Positions 16,351-25,142 of a stretch of DNA of 64,000 nt are shown here, piece after piece (position 1 is the stretch's first letter; each line of letters starts with the position of its first letter). The stretch is from Rubrivivax gelatinosus (GTDB taxonomy: Bacteria; Pseudomonadota; Gammaproteobacteria; Burkholderiales; Burkholderiaceae_C): assembly GCF_016583785.1 (NCBI RefSeq), contig NZ_NRRU01000005.1:1-64000 (forward strand), written 5' to 3'. Both the position numbers and the translations under genes were made by a program. The notes beneath the pieces were generated by a model, which saw only the letters and a program-made list of their open reading frames with translations, was not told the origin of the DNA and made no database searches.

Positions 16351-16817
16351 GCGATCTCCTGGTCGGGTAGCGGCACGGGCGGCGGGGTCGTGTGCGATCC
16401 CATCCGTCTGCGCCTGGGAAGTTCTGATGAAGTCCCGGCTGTACGGGCCCAGGCTCCATCAGAGCTTTCCGTCTCTCGCCAGTGGTGCATGACCACCGTC
16501 TCGGCAGGCAGGTCCATCCTGCCCGTGGCTGGCAACGTTTTCCACCGGGTTTGGCCTGTCATCGACCGCCTGTTCCGAGGAATCCGTCTCACCCCTGCAT
16601 TGCAAGAGATGTGCCCTGCCGGCGCTGCCGACGCCGCGCTGCGTTTTCGGCTGCGTCGGCCGTGCCGGATTGCACGCCACCCGCCAACCACGCACCGATG
16701 ATGCGACGACGGCGATAAGCCTGTCGGGGCATCGGCCTTCGGACTGGGGGGCGGTAAGGGTATGCGGGCCGTTGCCGGCCGGCGACGACGCACCGGCCGG
16801 GTGCGCCGTGGAGCGCG
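16351..16817. other. 467-base intergenic region upstream of prkA
   Basis: No convincing gene is seen; reading frames here lack family resemblance. It holds a sigma-54 promoter for prkA (16600-16617, minus strand), a GGCAGG-TCCAT-CCTGCC hairpin (near 16507-16523) that would lie in the prkA 5' untranslated region, and room upstream for activator sites. No perfect NtrC dyad was found by eye. Confidence 0.6.
16600..16617 (-). promoter_or_regulatory. Sigma-54 (-24/-12) promoter of the prkA-yeaH-spoVR operon
   Basis: On the minus strand the sequence reads GGGCACATCTCTTGCA. It has GGCAC at -24, TTGCA at -12 and exactly ten bases between the invariant GG and GC. The consensus is TGGCACG-N4-TTGCW. 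Transcription would start near 16590, giving a 240-base leader. E. coli yeaGH is a known sigma-54/NtrC target, so the match is functionally sensible. Confidence 0.8.
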
Positions 16818-17702
16818 CTACTCCTCGGCCAGGCCGAGGCGTTCCAGCAGGCCGCCCAGCTCGTCGAGCGAACCGAAGCTGATCGTGATGTCACCCGCCT
16901 GGCGCTTGCCGCGCGCACGCACGCGGATCTCGACACTGGCCGAGAGCGCGTCGGCCAGGCGTTCCTCCAGCCGCACGATGTCGCGCGACTTGGCCGGCGC
17001 CGCCTTCGCGCGCTCGGCCGATTCGGGCTGCGACTGGCGCTGCACCAGCTTCTCGGCTTCGCGCACGCTCAGCTTGCGCGAGCTGATCTCGTGCGCTGCC
17101 ATGACCTGAGGCGCCGCTTCCAGCGCCAGCAGGGCGCGGGCATGACCCATGTCAAGATCGCCCGCCAGCAGCATCTGCTGCACCGGCGGCGCCAGGTTCA
17201 GCAGGCGCAGCAGGTTGCTCGCCGCGCTGCGCGAGCGGCCGACGGCCTGCGCCGCCTGCTCGTGCGTCAGCCCGAACTCGTGGATCAGGCGCTGCAGGCC
17301 CTGGGCTTCTTCGAGCGCATTCAGGTCTTCGCGCTGGATGTTCTCGATCAGCGCCATCACCGCGGCAGCTTCGTCGGGAACGGGCTTGACCAGCACCGGC
17401 ACCGTGTCCAGGCCCGCGAGGCGGGCGGCGCGGAAACGGCGCTCGCCGGCGATGATCTCCCAGCGCCCCGGGCCGACCGGGCGCACGAGGATGGGTTGCA
17501 TCACGCCCTGGCTCTTGATGCTCTCGGCGAGCTCGTAGAGCGAGCCCTCGTCCATGCGCGTGCGCGGCTGGTAGCGGCCGGGCTCGAGCTGGTCGAGGCG
17601 CAGCGTGCTCGGCTGGCCGTCGCCGGCCGGTGCATCGGAGACTTTGGGGCCAAGCAGCGCTTCGAGGCCCAGGCCCAGCCCCTTCGGTTTTTTTGTCGCC
17701 AT
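16818..17702 (-). CDS. parB: Chromosome-partitioning protein ParB
   Basis: The 294-residue product has an N-terminal ParA-interacting segment (KGLGLGLEALLG, 7-18), the ParB/Spo0J CTPase domain with GERRFRAAR at 86-94, a helix-turn-helix (about 130-160, HEQAAQAVGRSRSAASNLL) and a C-terminal dimerisation domain. ParB binds parS, clamps DNA using CTP and works with ParA to segregate origins. Three parS sites lie 2-4.3 kb away. Unlike the usual parAB operon, parA is 2.4 kb upstream and separated by three genes. The hydrolase gene upstream ends 11 bases before the ATG. Confidence 0.97.
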   Translation of the reverse strand: MATKKPKGLGLGLEALLGPKVSDAPAGDGQPSTLRLDQLEPGRYQPRTRMDEGSLYELAESIKSQGVMQPILVRPVGPGRWEIIAGERRFRAARLAGLDTVPVLVKPVPDEAAAVMALIENIQREDLNALEEAQGLQRLIHEFGLTHEQAAQAVGRSRSAASNLLRLLNLAPPVQQMLLAGDLDMGHARALLALEAAPQVMAAHEISSRKLSVREAEKLVQRQSQPESAERAKAAPAKSRDIVRLEERLADALSASVEIRVRARGKRQAGDITISFGSLDELGGLLERLGLAEE

Positions 17703-17713
17703 GGTGGTGATTG

Positions 17714-18256
17714 TCACCGAGCGGCGAGTGCAGCCAGCCGAGCGACACCCTCGGGCCAGTCGCCCAGGCCCGATTCGGCGTTCAGATGGCCGCGGGCACC
17801 CAGGCTTTCGGCCACAGCGCCCCAGTCGGCGGCGAGCCCGCGCGAAGCCTCGGGCGTGGCGAAGGGATCGTCGTCGCTGTAGAGCACCCGCGCCGGAAAC
17901 GGCAAGGCTTGCCGCAAGGCCGGCCGCCAGCGCGCGACCGGCAGCGGCGTTTCGTCGCGCTCCAGGTCGGGCGGCGCGACCAGCAGGGCGCCGGCGATGC
18001 GCGCCGTGTGCCGCGAATGCGCCGCCCAGGCGCTGACGAGATGGCAGCCCAGGCTGTGCGCCGCCAGCCGCACCGGCCCCGGTGCCGCCAGCACCGCGTC
18101 CTCCAGCTGCGCCATCCAGTCGCCGCGCAGCGGCCATTCCCAGTCCGACTGCTGCACACGCACGAAGCCGTGCAGCGCCTCCCAGCGGCTCTGCCAGTGC
18201 TGCGGGCCCGATCCCAGCCAGCCCGGCAGCACCAGCACACGTTCATCCAAGGTCAT
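17714..18256 (-). CDS. RBBP9/YdeN-type small alpha/beta hydrolase
   Basis: The 180-residue product has the compact RBBP9/YdeN fold: [20 protein letters not shown] at the start, nucleophile Ser in [10 protein letters not shown], Asp in [10 protein letters not shown] and catalytic His in [17 protein letters not shown]. The complete Ser-Asp-His triad suggests an active serine hydrolase; substrates of this family are largely unknown. It lies 11 bases upstream of parB on the same strand and is probably co-transcribed with it. I recall this gene next to parB in some other Burkholderiales (not checked here). It is divergent from argC, with about 54 bases between starts. Confidence 0.88.
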   Translation of the reverse strand: MTLDERVLVLPGWLGSGPQHWQSRWEALHGFVRVQQSDWEWPLRGDWMAQLEDAVLAAPGPVRLAAHSLGCHLVSAWAAHSRHTARIAGALLVAPPDLERDETPLPVARWRPALRQALPFPARVLYSDDDPFATPEASRGLAADWGAVAESLGARGHLNAESGLGDWPEGVARLAALAAR

Positions 18257-18310
18257 CGCCTTGCCTTATCCTCGCCCGTTCACTCCATGGATTGTGCGCG
18301 AGAGGCAGAG

Positions 18311-19249
18311 ATGACATACACGGTCTACGTCGACGGGCAGGAAGGCACGACGGGCCTGCGTATCCACGAATACCTGGCGGGCCGCGGCGACGTCGAGCTG
18401 CTGAAGATCGCGCCCGACCTGCGCAAGGACGCCGCCGAACGCGCGCGCCTGCTCAACGCCGCCGACGTCGCCTTCCTCTGCCTGCCCGACGCCGCCGCGC
18501 GCGAAGCGGTGGCGCTGGTGAACAACCCCGACACCTGCGTCATCGACGCCAGCACCGCGCACCGTACCGCGCCGGGCTGGACCTACGGCTTCCCCGAGCT
18601 GGCGCCGGGCCAGCGCGACGCGCTGCGCAGCGCCAAACGCATCACCAACCCCGGCTGCCACGCCACCGCCTTCGTCGCGCTGCTTCGCCCGCTGCTCGAC
18701 GCCGGCCTGGTGCCGGCCGCGCTGCCGGTCAGCGCGACGTCGATCACCGGTTACTCCGGCGGCGGCAAGAAGATGATCGAGCAGTACGAGGCCGGCGGGA
18801 ACCCGGAACTCGCTGCGCCGCGCCCCTATGCGCTGGGCCTGGCGCACAAGCACCTGCCTGAGATGAAGGCACACACCGGGCTGGCTGCGGCGCCGCTGTT
18901 CGTGCCCGTCGTCGGCCCGTTCTACAAGGGCCTGGCGCTGTCGGTGCCGCTGCACCTGTCCCAGCTGCCGGGCGTGACGCCCGAGGCCATCCAGGCCGCC
19001 TACGAGGCGCACTACGCCGGCGAACGTTTCATCCGCGTGCTGCCGCTGCGCGACAGCGCGACGCTGGAACACGGTTTCCTCGATGTGCAGGCCAACAACG
19101 AGAGCAACCGCATCGACATCCTCGTCTTCGCCAACGGCGAGCAGCTGCTGCTGGTCGCGCGCCTGGACAACCTTGGCAAGGGCGCCAGCGGCGCCGCGGT
19201 GCAGGCGATGAACCTGCATCTGGGCCTGGACGAAGGCCTCGGTCTCTAG
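18311..19249 (+). CDS. argC: N-acetyl-gamma-glutamyl-phosphate reductase (short type)
   Basis: The 312-residue product has the type-2 (short) ArgC architecture: an NADP-binding start ([18 protein letters not shown]), catalytic Cys116 in [24 protein letters not shown], and HKHLPEM with the catalytic-region His. It reduces N-acetyl-glutamyl phosphate to the semialdehyde in arginine synthesis. It has GAGGCAGAG immediately before the ATG. It is the only rightward gene embedded between the leftward hydrolase-parB pair and the GNAT-parA cluster, so it separates the par genes. A strong terminator follows (19271-19302). Confidence 0.94.
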   Translation: MTYTVYVDGQEGTTGLRIHEYLAGRGDVELLKIAPDLRKDAAERARLLNAADVAFLCLPDAAAREAVALVNNPDTCVIDASTAHRTAPGWTYGFPELAPGQRDALRSAKRITNPGCHATAFVALLRPLLDAGLVPAALPVSATSITGYSGGGKKMIEQYEAGGNPELAAPRPYALGLAHKHLPEMKAHTGLAAAPLFVPVVGPFYKGLALSVPLHLSQLPGVTPEAIQAAYEAHYAGERFIRVLPLRDSATLEHGFLDVQANNESNRIDILVFANGEQLLLVARLDNLGKGASGAAVQAMNLHLGLDEGLGL

Positions 19250-19270
19250 GCCGACCACGCCCGCCCGTGC

Positions 19271-19302
19271 AACGGCGCCCCGCGGGGCGCCGTTCTCGTT
19301 TT
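19271..19302. terminator. Intrinsic terminator between argC and the GNAT gene
   Basis: AACGGCGCCC (19271-19280), loop CGCG, GGGCGCCGTT (19285-19294) forms a perfect 10-bp stem followed by CTCGTTTT on the plus strand. It ends argC. On the minus strand the trailing sequence has no T-run, so it works mainly rightward. Confidence 0.75.
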
Positions 19303-20081
19303 CAGACCCCGGGCGCCTGCCGGTAGTGGTAGGCGAAGGCGTCGGCAAAACCGAGCCGGCGGTAGATCGCACGTGCCGGCAGGTTGTCGGCCTCGACCTG
19401 CAGGTAGCCGACGCGTGCACCCTGCCCCATGGCCAGCCCCAGCAGCCGCCGGCACAGCCGTGACGCATGGCCCTGGCCGCGTGCGGCCGGCGCGCTGAAG
19501 ACGTCGTACAGCCCCGCGAACTCGGCTTCGACCGCGACCTGGCCGCAGGCGACGATGGCGCCGTCGGCCTGGCGCACCAGCGCCAGCGCGCTGTACGGCA
19601 CCGGGGAGCCCGCGAGGCGCTGGGCCTGGGCGATGCGCTGCGACGCCGGCGAACCCCGCAGCTCACCGATCGCTTCGGCAAAATCTTCGGCGGCCAGCCT
19701 GTTCCACGTGAAACCATCCGGCGCAGGCGCCTCGGCCTCGTGCACCAGCTCCGGCGCCAAAGCCGGCGCCAGCATCACCCGGGTGTCGTCCAGGCTGGCC
19801 CAGCCACGCGCCGCCAGATCCGCATCCAGCGACGGCGGCTGGGTATACGGTGTGATGCGCACGAACATCGGCAGCCCGGCGTCGCGATACACCGCGGCGG
19901 CGAGCGCGATGCGTTCGTCCAGCGCCAGCCGGCCTTCGGCGACGGCGTTGATGCAGCGTGCACGTTTGGCCTTGCCCGGCGAGTAGCGCACGAGCCAGCC
20001 GTCCAGCCAGCGCTGCTCGCGCGGCGCTGCGGCGTTCAGCCCGGCGTCCTCGGCGCGGGCCGCCAGCGTCTCAGCCGACAC
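19302..20081 (-). CDS. GNAT family N-acetyltransferase
   Basis: The product (259 residues from GTG 20081) has a C-terminal GNAT domain: IVACGQVAVEAEFAGLYDVFS, the acetyl-CoA loop APAARGQGHASRL and VEADNLPARAIYRRLGF. The N-terminal half (EQRWLDGWLVRYSPGKAKRARC) resembles a second, degenerate GNAT unit as in other double-GNAT proteins. GTG 20081 overlaps the parA stop by 11 bases; an ATG at 20102 is the alternative. The substrate is unknown. The gene body contains a parS site (19700-19715), so ParB may cover it. Confidence 0.85.
   Translation of the reverse strand: MSAETLAARAEDAGLNAAAPREQRWLDGWLVRYSPGKAKRARCINAVAEGRLALDERIALAAAVYRDAGLPMFVRITPYTQPPSLDADLAARGWASLDDTRVMLAPALAPELVHEAEAPAPDGFTWNRLAAEDFAEAIGELRGSPASQRIAQAQRLAGSPVPYSALALVRQADGAIVACGQVAVEAEFAGLYDVFSAPAARGQGHASRLCRRLLGLAMGQGARVGYLQVEADNLPARAIYRRLGFADAFAYHYRQAPGV
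19700..19715. other. parS site (inside the GNAT gene)
   Basis: TGTTCCACGTGAAACC matches the bacterial parS consensus TGTTNCACGTGNAACA at all but the last base. It is the least symmetric of the three sites here. It lies 2 kb upstream of parB's start. Confidence 0.85.
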
Positions 20082-20829
20082 GCAGCACCATCTCGCGCGC
20101 AAACTCGACGAAAGCCTGTGCGCCCTTGCTGGCCGGGTCGAAGGTGACGCCCGGCTGGCCGTAGCTCGGCGCCTCTGCCAGGCGCACGTTGCGCGGGATC
20201 ACCGTGTTGAACACCTTGTCGCCGAAGTGCGCCTTCAGCTGCTCGGCCACCTGCTGCTGCAGCGTGATGCGCGGGTCGAACATCACACGCAGCAGGCCGA
20301 TCAGCTTCAGCTCCGGGTTCAGGTTGGCGTGCACCTGCTTGATCGTGTTGACCAGGTCGGACAGGCCTTCGAGCGCGAAGTACTCGCACTGCATCGGCAC
20401 GACGACACCGTGTGCGGCGCACAAGCCGTTCAGCGTCAGCAGGCTGAGCGAGGGCGGGCAGTCGATCAGCACGAAGTCGTAGTCGGCTTCGGCCGCGGCC
20501 AGCGCCAGCTTCAGCCGGCGCTCACGGCGCTCCAGCTTCACCAGCTCAACTTCGGCTCCGGCCAGCTCGCGGTTCGCGCCGAGCACATCGTAGTCGGCGA
20601 CGCTGCGCTGGCGCGCTTCGGCGACGCTGGCGCTTTCCAGCAGCACGTCGTAGACCGACAGCGCCAAGGCTCGCTTGTCGACGCCCGAGCCCATGGTCGC
20701 GTTGCCCTGCGGGTCCAGATCGACGACGAGCACACGTTGGCCCACCTGGGCCAGGCCGGCGGCGAGGTTGACGGTGGTCGTCGTCTTGCCGACGCCGCCT
20801 TTCTGGTTCGCGATACAGAAGATGCGCAT
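20071..20829 (-). CDS. parA: Chromosome-partitioning ATPase ParA (Soj)
   Basis: The 252-residue product is a deviant Walker A ATPase: MRIFCIANQKGGVGKTTT with KGGVGKTT at 10-17, Walker A' VDLDPQGNAT and Walker B FVLIDCPPSLSLLT. It has no N-terminal HTH, so it is the chromosomal (type Ib-size) ParA/Soj class. ParA-ATP coats the nucleoid and is stimulated by ParB-parS to move origins. It lies about 150 bases downstream of rsmG on the same strand. GNAT overlaps its 3' end. parB is not adjacent. Confidence 0.96.
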   Translation of the reverse strand: MRIFCIANQKGGVGKTTTTVNLAAGLAQVGQRVLVVDLDPQGNATMGSGVDKRALALSVYDVLLESASVAEARQRSVADYDVLGANRELAGAEVELVKLERRERRLKLALAAAEADYDFVLIDCPPSLSLLTLNGLCAAHGVVVPMQCEYFALEGLSDLVNTIKQVHANLNPELKLIGLLRVMFDPRITLQQQVAEQLKAHFGDKVFNTVIPRNVRLAEAPSYGQPGVTFDPASKGAQAFVEFAREMVLRVG

Positions 20830-20980
20830 GCTCGACGCGACTAAGCGCGCTTCGAAGAGGTTCGTGAATGACCGGTCGGCGTTCGGCGCAGTGTGCGGCG
20901 CGAATCCCGTCGCGAGGACGGTTGCGTTTCCGGTGCCGCCGAGCGTAGCGCAGATTGCGCCCTCGGCGCCCGGCAGACGC

Positions 20981-21655
20981 TCAGCGTTTGCGCATCCAGA
21001 CCAGGCAGCGCTGCGCGTCCAGGCCCGGCACCGCCAGTTGTTCCACGTGGAACACCTCGATGTCGGCCGGCAGCGCCGCAATCTCGTCCTCGGGCAGCCT
21101 GCCCTTCATCGCCATCCAGCAGCCGCCCGGCTTCAGATGCGAGCCGGTCAACGTGACAAAGTCAGCCAGCGAGGCGAAGGCGCGCGAGGTGATCAGGTCG
21201 AAGGCCGGCGCGCGCCACTGTTCGACGCGCGAATGCACCGCATGCAGCTTGGCCAGCCGCAGCTCGGCCGCGACCTGGCGGATGAAAGCCGCCTTCTTGC
21301 CGACGGTGTCGACGCAGGAAACGTCCCAGCCCATGACGGCGAGCACGACACCCGGCAGGCCACCGCCGCTGCCGACGTCGAGCACGCGCCCGGCCGGCAG
21401 GCGTTGCGCCAGCGGCTTCACGACGGCCAGACAGTCGGCCAGGTGCTGCGTCAGCATCTGCTCGGGGTCGCGCACCGCCGTCAGGTTGTAGGTGCTGTTC
21501 CAGCGCCGCAGCAGCGCCAGATAGCGGTCGAGCGCGTCGAGCTGCGCCGCCGTCGCCGCGAGCCCGAGCGCGGCGCAGACCGTGGCCGCGGCGCTCATTG
21601 GGGCCGCCACGCCGGCAGCCGCAGCCGCAGCCGCAGCCAAGTCCTCTTCGCTCAT
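20981..21655 (-). CDS. rsmG: 16S rRNA (guanine527-N7)-methyltransferase RsmG (GidB)
   Basis: The 224-residue product contains the SAM-binding [12 protein letters not shown] at 91-102, [15 protein letters not shown] at 53-67 and [11 protein letters not shown], all RsmG blocks. It methylates G527 in 16S rRNA. The N-terminus has an unusual run of alanines (residues 7-14); an in-frame ATG at codon 20 is another possible start. Its start overlaps the mnmG stop by 4 bases (ATGA), a conserved coupling. A perfect palindromic parS site lies inside its 3' part (21039-21054). Confidence 0.95.
   Translation of the reverse strand: MSEEDLAAAAAAAAGVAAPMSAAATVCAALGLAATAAQLDALDRYLALLRRWNSTYNLTAVRDPEQMLTQHLADCLAVVKPLAQRLPAGRVLDVGSGGGLPGVVLAVMGWDVSCVDTVGKKAAFIRQVAAELRLAKLHAVHSRVEQWRAPAFDLITSRAFASLADFVTLTGSHLKPGGCWMAMKGRLPEDEIAALPADIEVFHVEQLAVPGLDAQRCLVWMRKR
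21039..21054. other. parS site (inside rsmG)
   Basis: TGTTCCACGTGGAACA is a perfect 16-bp palindrome and an exact match to the parS consensus. It is embedded in codons near the 3' end of rsmG. Confidence 0.95.
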
Positions 21656-23601
21656 GCCGCCTCGTCCTGCGTGAAGCCCTTGAACCGGCCCTTCTTCAGA
21701 TGCACCAGCAGCAGCGAAATCGCCGCCGGCGTGACGCCGGAGATGCGCGAAGCCTGGCCCAGCGTCTCGGGGCGGTGGCGCGTCAGCTTCTGCCGCACCT
21801 CGAAGGACAGCGCGGTGACCTGGGCGTAGTCCAGGTCCTCGGGCAGCTTCATCTGCTCGTAGTGCGCGGCGCGCTGCACCTCGTCGACCTGCTTGTCGAT
21901 GTAGCCGGCGTACTTGATGCCGATCTCGGCCTGCTCGATCACAGCGTCGGCTTCACGCGCGCCGTACTCGGCGCGCAGTGTTTCACGTGAAACAGCGTCG
22001 GCGACCCCGGCCGCCGCGGCAGCGGCCCAAACGGCGTCGAAGTCGACACCGGGGCGGCGCAGCAGGTCGGCGAGCTTGTATTCGTGTTCCAGCGCCTTGC
22101 CGATCAGGCGTTCGGCGTCGGCCGCGGCCAGCGTCGCCGGGCGCACCCAGGTGCTGTTCAGCCGCTGCTGTTCACGCTCCAGGCGTTCGCGCTTGCGGCA
22201 GAAGGCGTCCCAACGTGCGTCGCCGACGAGGCCCAGCGCCCGCCCGGCCGCCGTCAGCCGCAGGTCGGCGTTGTCTTCGCGCAGCTGCAGCCGGTACTCG
22301 GCGCGGCTGGTGAACATGCGGTAGGGCTCGGTGATGCCCTTGGTCGTGAGATCGTCGACGAGCACGCCGAGATAGGCCTCGTCGCGTCGCGGCGTCCAGG
22401 GCTCGCGGCCCTGCGCCTGCAGCGCGGCATTCGCGCCAGCGAACAGACCCTGCGCCGCGGCTTCTTCGTAGCCCGTGGTGCCGTTGATCTGGCCGGCGAA
22501 GAACAGCCCGCCTATCGCCTTGGTCTCGAAGCTCGCCTTCAGTTCGCGCGGGTCGAAGTAGTCGTACTCGATCGCGTAGCCGGGGCGCAGGATGTGCGTG
22601 TTCTCCAGCCCGACCATCGAGCGGATCGCGGCGAGCTGGATGTCGAAGGGCAGCGAGGTCGAAACGCCGTTCGGATAGAACTCGTTCGTCGTCAGGCCCT
22701 CGGGCTCCAGAAAGATCTGGTGCGAGTTCTTGTCGGCGAAGCGGTTGATCTTGTCTTCGATGCTCGGGCAGTAGCGCGGGCCCACGCCTTCGATGACGCC
22801 GGTGAACATCGGGCTGCGGTCGAAACCGCTGCGGATGATCGCGTGCGTGCGTTCGTTGGTGTGCGTGATCCAGCACGGCAACTGGCGCGGGTGCATCTCG
22901 GGCCTGCCGAGGAAACCGAACACCGGCACCGGGTCCAGGTCGCCGGGCTGCTCTTCCAGGCGCGAGAAGTCGATCGTGCGCCCGTCCAGCCGCGGCGGCG
23001 TGCCGGTCTTCAGCCGGCCCTGCGGCAGCTTCAGCTCCTTCAGCCGTGCCGACAGCGTCGTCGCCGCCGGGTCGCCGGCGCGGCCGGCGCGGTAGTTCTC
23101 CAGCCCGACGTGCACCCGGCCGTCGAGGAAGGTGCCGGCGGTCAGCACGACCGCGCGCGCGCTGAAGCGCAGCCCGATCTCGGTGACGACGCCGGTGACA
23201 CGGTCGCCCTCGACGACCAGGTCATCGCAGGCCTGCTGGAACAGCCACAGATTGGGCTGGTTCTCCAGCCGCTGGCGGATCGCGGCCTTGTAGAGCACGC
23301 GGTCGGCCTGGGCGCGTGTGGCGCGCACGGCGGGGCCCTTGCTGCCGTTGAGGATGCGGAACTGGATGCCGGCTTCGTCGGTGGCCTCGGCCATCGCGCC
23401 ACCGAGTGCATCGACTTCCTTGACCAGGTGGCCTTTGCCGATGCCGCCGATCGACGGGTTGCAGCTCATCTGCCCCAACGTCTCGATGTTGTGGCTGAGC
23501 AGCAGCGTCGCGCAGCCCATGCGGGCGGCGGCGAGTGCAGCTTCGGTACCGGCGTGACCGCCGCCGACGACGATGACGTCGAACGCTTGGGGATGCAGCA
23601 T
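21652..23601 (-). CDS. mnmG: tRNA uridine-5-carboxymethylaminomethyl modification enzyme MnmG (GidA)
   Basis: The 649-residue product begins with the FAD-binding [19 protein letters not shown] (GGGHAG 13-18), has the catalytic-region [14 protein letters not shown] with Cys47, and continues through the conserved [11 protein letters not shown] and the C-terminal MnmE-binding domain. With MnmE it builds cmnm5U34 at the wobble position of several tRNAs. Length is typical (about 630). The mnmG-rsmG-parA order is the classic origin-proximal cluster. It contains a perfect parS site (21979-21994). Divergent from nothing; the next leftward gene begins 200 bases upstream. Confidence 0.97.
   Translation of the reverse strand: MLHPQAFDVIVVGGGHAGTEAALAAARMGCATLLLSHNIETLGQMSCNPSIGGIGKGHLVKEVDALGGAMAEATDEAGIQFRILNGSKGPAVRATRAQADRVLYKAAIRQRLENQPNLWLFQQACDDLVVEGDRVTGVVTEIGLRFSARAVVLTAGTFLDGRVHVGLENYRAGRAGDPAATTLSARLKELKLPQGRLKTGTPPRLDGRTIDFSRLEEQPGDLDPVPVFGFLGRPEMHPRQLPCWITHTNERTHAIIRSGFDRSPMFTGVIEGVGPRYCPSIEDKINRFADKNSHQIFLEPEGLTTNEFYPNGVSTSLPFDIQLAAIRSMVGLENTHILRPGYAIEYDYFDPRELKASFETKAIGGLFFAGQINGTTGYEEAAAQGLFAGANAALQAQGREPWTPRRDEAYLGVLVDDLTTKGITEPYRMFTSRAEYRLQLREDNADLRLTAAGRALGLVGDARWDAFCRKRERLEREQQRLNSTWVRPATLAAADAERLIGKALEHEYKLADLLRRPGVDFDAVWAAAAAAGVADAVSRETLRAEYGAREADAVIEQAEIGIKYAGYIDKQVDEVQRAAHYEQMKLPEDLDYAQVTALSFEVRQKLTRHRPETLGQASRISGVTPAAISLLLVHLKKGRFKGFTQDEAA
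21979..21994. other. parS site (inside mnmG)
   Basis: TGTTTCACGTGAAACA is a perfect 16-bp palindrome, the exact classical parS sequence. It lies in the 3' third of mnmG. Confidence 0.96.
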
Positions 23602-23614
23602 GAAGCTGCGGATT

Positions 23615-23809
23615 TTACGAGGGCAGCGCCACCCGGGCCCGCTCGCGGCGCTGATCCCACCACCGGTCGAAGAAGTAGTGCGCGATCGTGTTCGCCACCG
23701 GCTCGATCAGCGTCATCGCACCGGCGATCGCGAGGCTGCCGGTGAGCGCATAACCGATAGCGAACGAGATACCCACGTGCATCACGCCGAACGCAGCAGA
23801 CTTGGCCAT
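23615..23809 (-). CDS. Small DUF2061-type membrane protein
   Basis: The 64-residue product has two hydrophobic segments (about 5-22 and 25-42) followed by [21 protein letters not shown], the amphipathic basic tail typical of DUF2061 proteins. AGGAGA lies 5 bases before the ATG (23809). The function is unknown. It is leftward, 13 bases upstream of mnmG, and may share its transcript. Confidence 0.75.
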   Translation of the reverse strand: MAKSAAFGVMHVGISFAIGYALTGSLAIAGAMTLIEPVANTIAHYFFDRWWDQRRERARVALPS

Positions 23810-23899
23810 CACGATCTCCTTGTTGCGAATGACTCGTATTCTGGCCAGGCCCAGCTGCCGCCGGGATCGAATGTCGGCATCGCCGCGATAGCATCGGCC

Positions 23900-24178
23900 A
23901 TGCCCTGTACCGTATCCGCCGCCAGCTGCCGCCCGGGCTGCGGCGCCTGCTGCATCGCGCCGTCGATCACGAGCGCGATTCCCGGCATGCCGCGCGGCAA
24001 GACCGCCGGCACGCGCTGCGTGCAGCTCGACGACGAGCAACGCTGCCGCCTCTTCGGCCAGCCCGAGCGCCCGGCCTTCTGCGCCGGGCTGCAGCCCTCG
24101 GCCGAGATGTGCGGCGACTCGCGCGAAGCCGCCTTCGCCTGGCTCACCCGCCTCGAACACGCCACCACGCCGACGTGA
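23900..24178 (+). CDS. YkgJ-family cysteine cluster protein
   Basis: The 92-residue product is Cys-rich: C10, C14, C17 and C18 in CRPGCGACC, then C40, C49, C61 and C71. This is the YkgJ (CxCxxCC-type, zinc/iron-chelating) signature: an N-terminal CxxxCxxCC, a middle [16 protein letters not shown] and a C-terminal [12 protein letters not shown]. Such proteins bind a metal or a cluster and have no firm role. The stop overlaps the start of the Crp/Fnr gene as GTGA, so the two are translationally coupled. The ATG at 23900 puts the Cys motif at the expected distance from the N-terminus. Confidence 0.85.
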   Translation: MPCTVSAASCRPGCGACCIAPSITSAIPGMPRGKTAGTRCVQLDDEQRCRLFGQPERPAFCAGLQPSAEMCGDSREAAFAWLTRLEHATTPT

Positions 24179-24867
24179 ACACCGCCACCGCCCCGAGCCT
24201 GCGCGAACGCCTCGCCGCGCTGTACCCGATGCTGGCCGCGCTGCCGGCGGCCGAAGCCGACGCCGTGCTCGCGCACGACGCGATGCGGCTGGACGCACCC
24301 GCCGGCATGCTGCTGTTCGACGAAGGAGCCCCCTGCGGCGGGTTCCCGATGGTGCTGACCGGCTCGGTGCGCGTGGCACGTGGCTCGCCCGGCGGGCGCT
24401 CGCTCGAGCTGTACCGCGTGACGCCGGGCGAACTCTGCGTCGTCTCGGCGTCCTGCCTGTTCGGCCACGCCGCGATGTCGGCGCACGGCATTGCGGCCGA
24501 GCCCACCGAACTGGTGCTGCTGACGCCGGCCGGTTTCGAGCGCTGGTGCGCCCACACCGCCTTCCGCCAGTACGTCTTCGGCATCTTCGCCGACCGCCTG
24601 GCCGACCTGATGGCGCTGGCCGAGGCGGTAGCCTTCCAGCGCCTGGACCAGCGCCTGGCCGCCACGCTGCTGGGCCACGGCGCGGTGCTGCACGCCACCC
24701 ACCAGAGCCTGGCCGACGAACTGGGCACGGTGCGCGAGATCGTCAGCCGGCTGCTCAAACGTTTCGAGCGCCAGGGCTGGATCGCCGTCGGCCGCGAACG
24801 AATCGACCTGCTCGACAGCGCCGCGCTGCGGGCACTCGCTGCCGGTGAGGCGCCCCGGCCCGTGTGA
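24175..24867 (+). CDS. Crp/Fnr family transcriptional regulator
   Basis: The 230-residue product has an N-terminal cyclic-nucleotide-binding-like beta-roll and a C-terminal winged helix with recognition region [27 protein letters not shown]. The FNR-type N-terminal Cys set is absent, so it is not an FNR-type iron-sulfur sensor. Two internal Cys (in [14 protein letters not shown]) could be redox-active. GTG start overlaps the YkgJ gene. A DUF2892 membrane protein gene follows 82 bases downstream and is the likely target. The arrangement recalls sulfide or oxygen-responsive Crp/Fnr-DUF2892 pairs (inference). Confidence 0.9.
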   Translation: MNTATAPSLRERLAALYPMLAALPAAEADAVLAHDAMRLDAPAGMLLFDEGAPCGGFPMVLTGSVRVARGSPGGRSLELYRVTPGELCVVSASCLFGHAAMSAHGIAAEPTELVLLTPAGFERWCAHTAFRQYVFGIFADRLADLMALAEAVAFQRLDQRLAATLLGHGAVLHATHQSLADELGTVREIVSRLLKRFERQGWIAVGRERIDLLDSAALRALAAGEAPRPV

Positions 24868-24949
24868 CCGCGGTCACCGACGCGGCGCCAGCCCGCCGCC
24901 CACACTCTCCTGCACGGCATTCCCGCCGTCACATCGTCAGGAGCGACCC

Positions 24950-25141
24950 ATGAAATCCAATGTCGGCGGCATCGACCGCATTCTCCGCATCGTCCTCGGG
25001 CTGGCCCTGATCGCGATGATGCTGGCCGGCTTCATCGGCGTCTGGGGCTGGATCGGCGTCGTGCCGCTGCTCACCGGCGCGATCGGCTTCTGCCCGCTCT
25101 ACCCGTTGATCGGCTTCAACACCTGCCCGGTCAAACGCTGA
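24950..25141 (+). CDS. DUF2892 (YgaP-like) inner-membrane protein
   Basis: The 63-residue product has two transmembrane segments (about 12-30 and 32-50), starts MKSNVGGIDRILRIVLG and ends with PLYPLIGFNTCPVKR. Both ends match the YgaP transmembrane (DUF2892) family, which may bind or transport small sulfur or cyanide species. CAGGAG lies 8 bases before the ATG. The preceding gene encodes a Crp/Fnr regulator. It is convergent with the ABC permease gene (2-base gap). Confidence 0.88.
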   Translation: MKSNVGGIDRILRIVLGLALIAMMLAGFIGVWGWIGVVPLLTGAIGFCPLYPLIGFNTCPVKR

Positions 25142-25142
25142 G

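Noticed and set aside
14524-16701. Long plus-strand open frame (725 codons) across prkA
   Set aside because: It is the antisense shadow of prkA in high-GC DNA; composition is Val/Leu/Asp/Arg-biased with no domain, whereas the minus strand matches a full-length PrkA.
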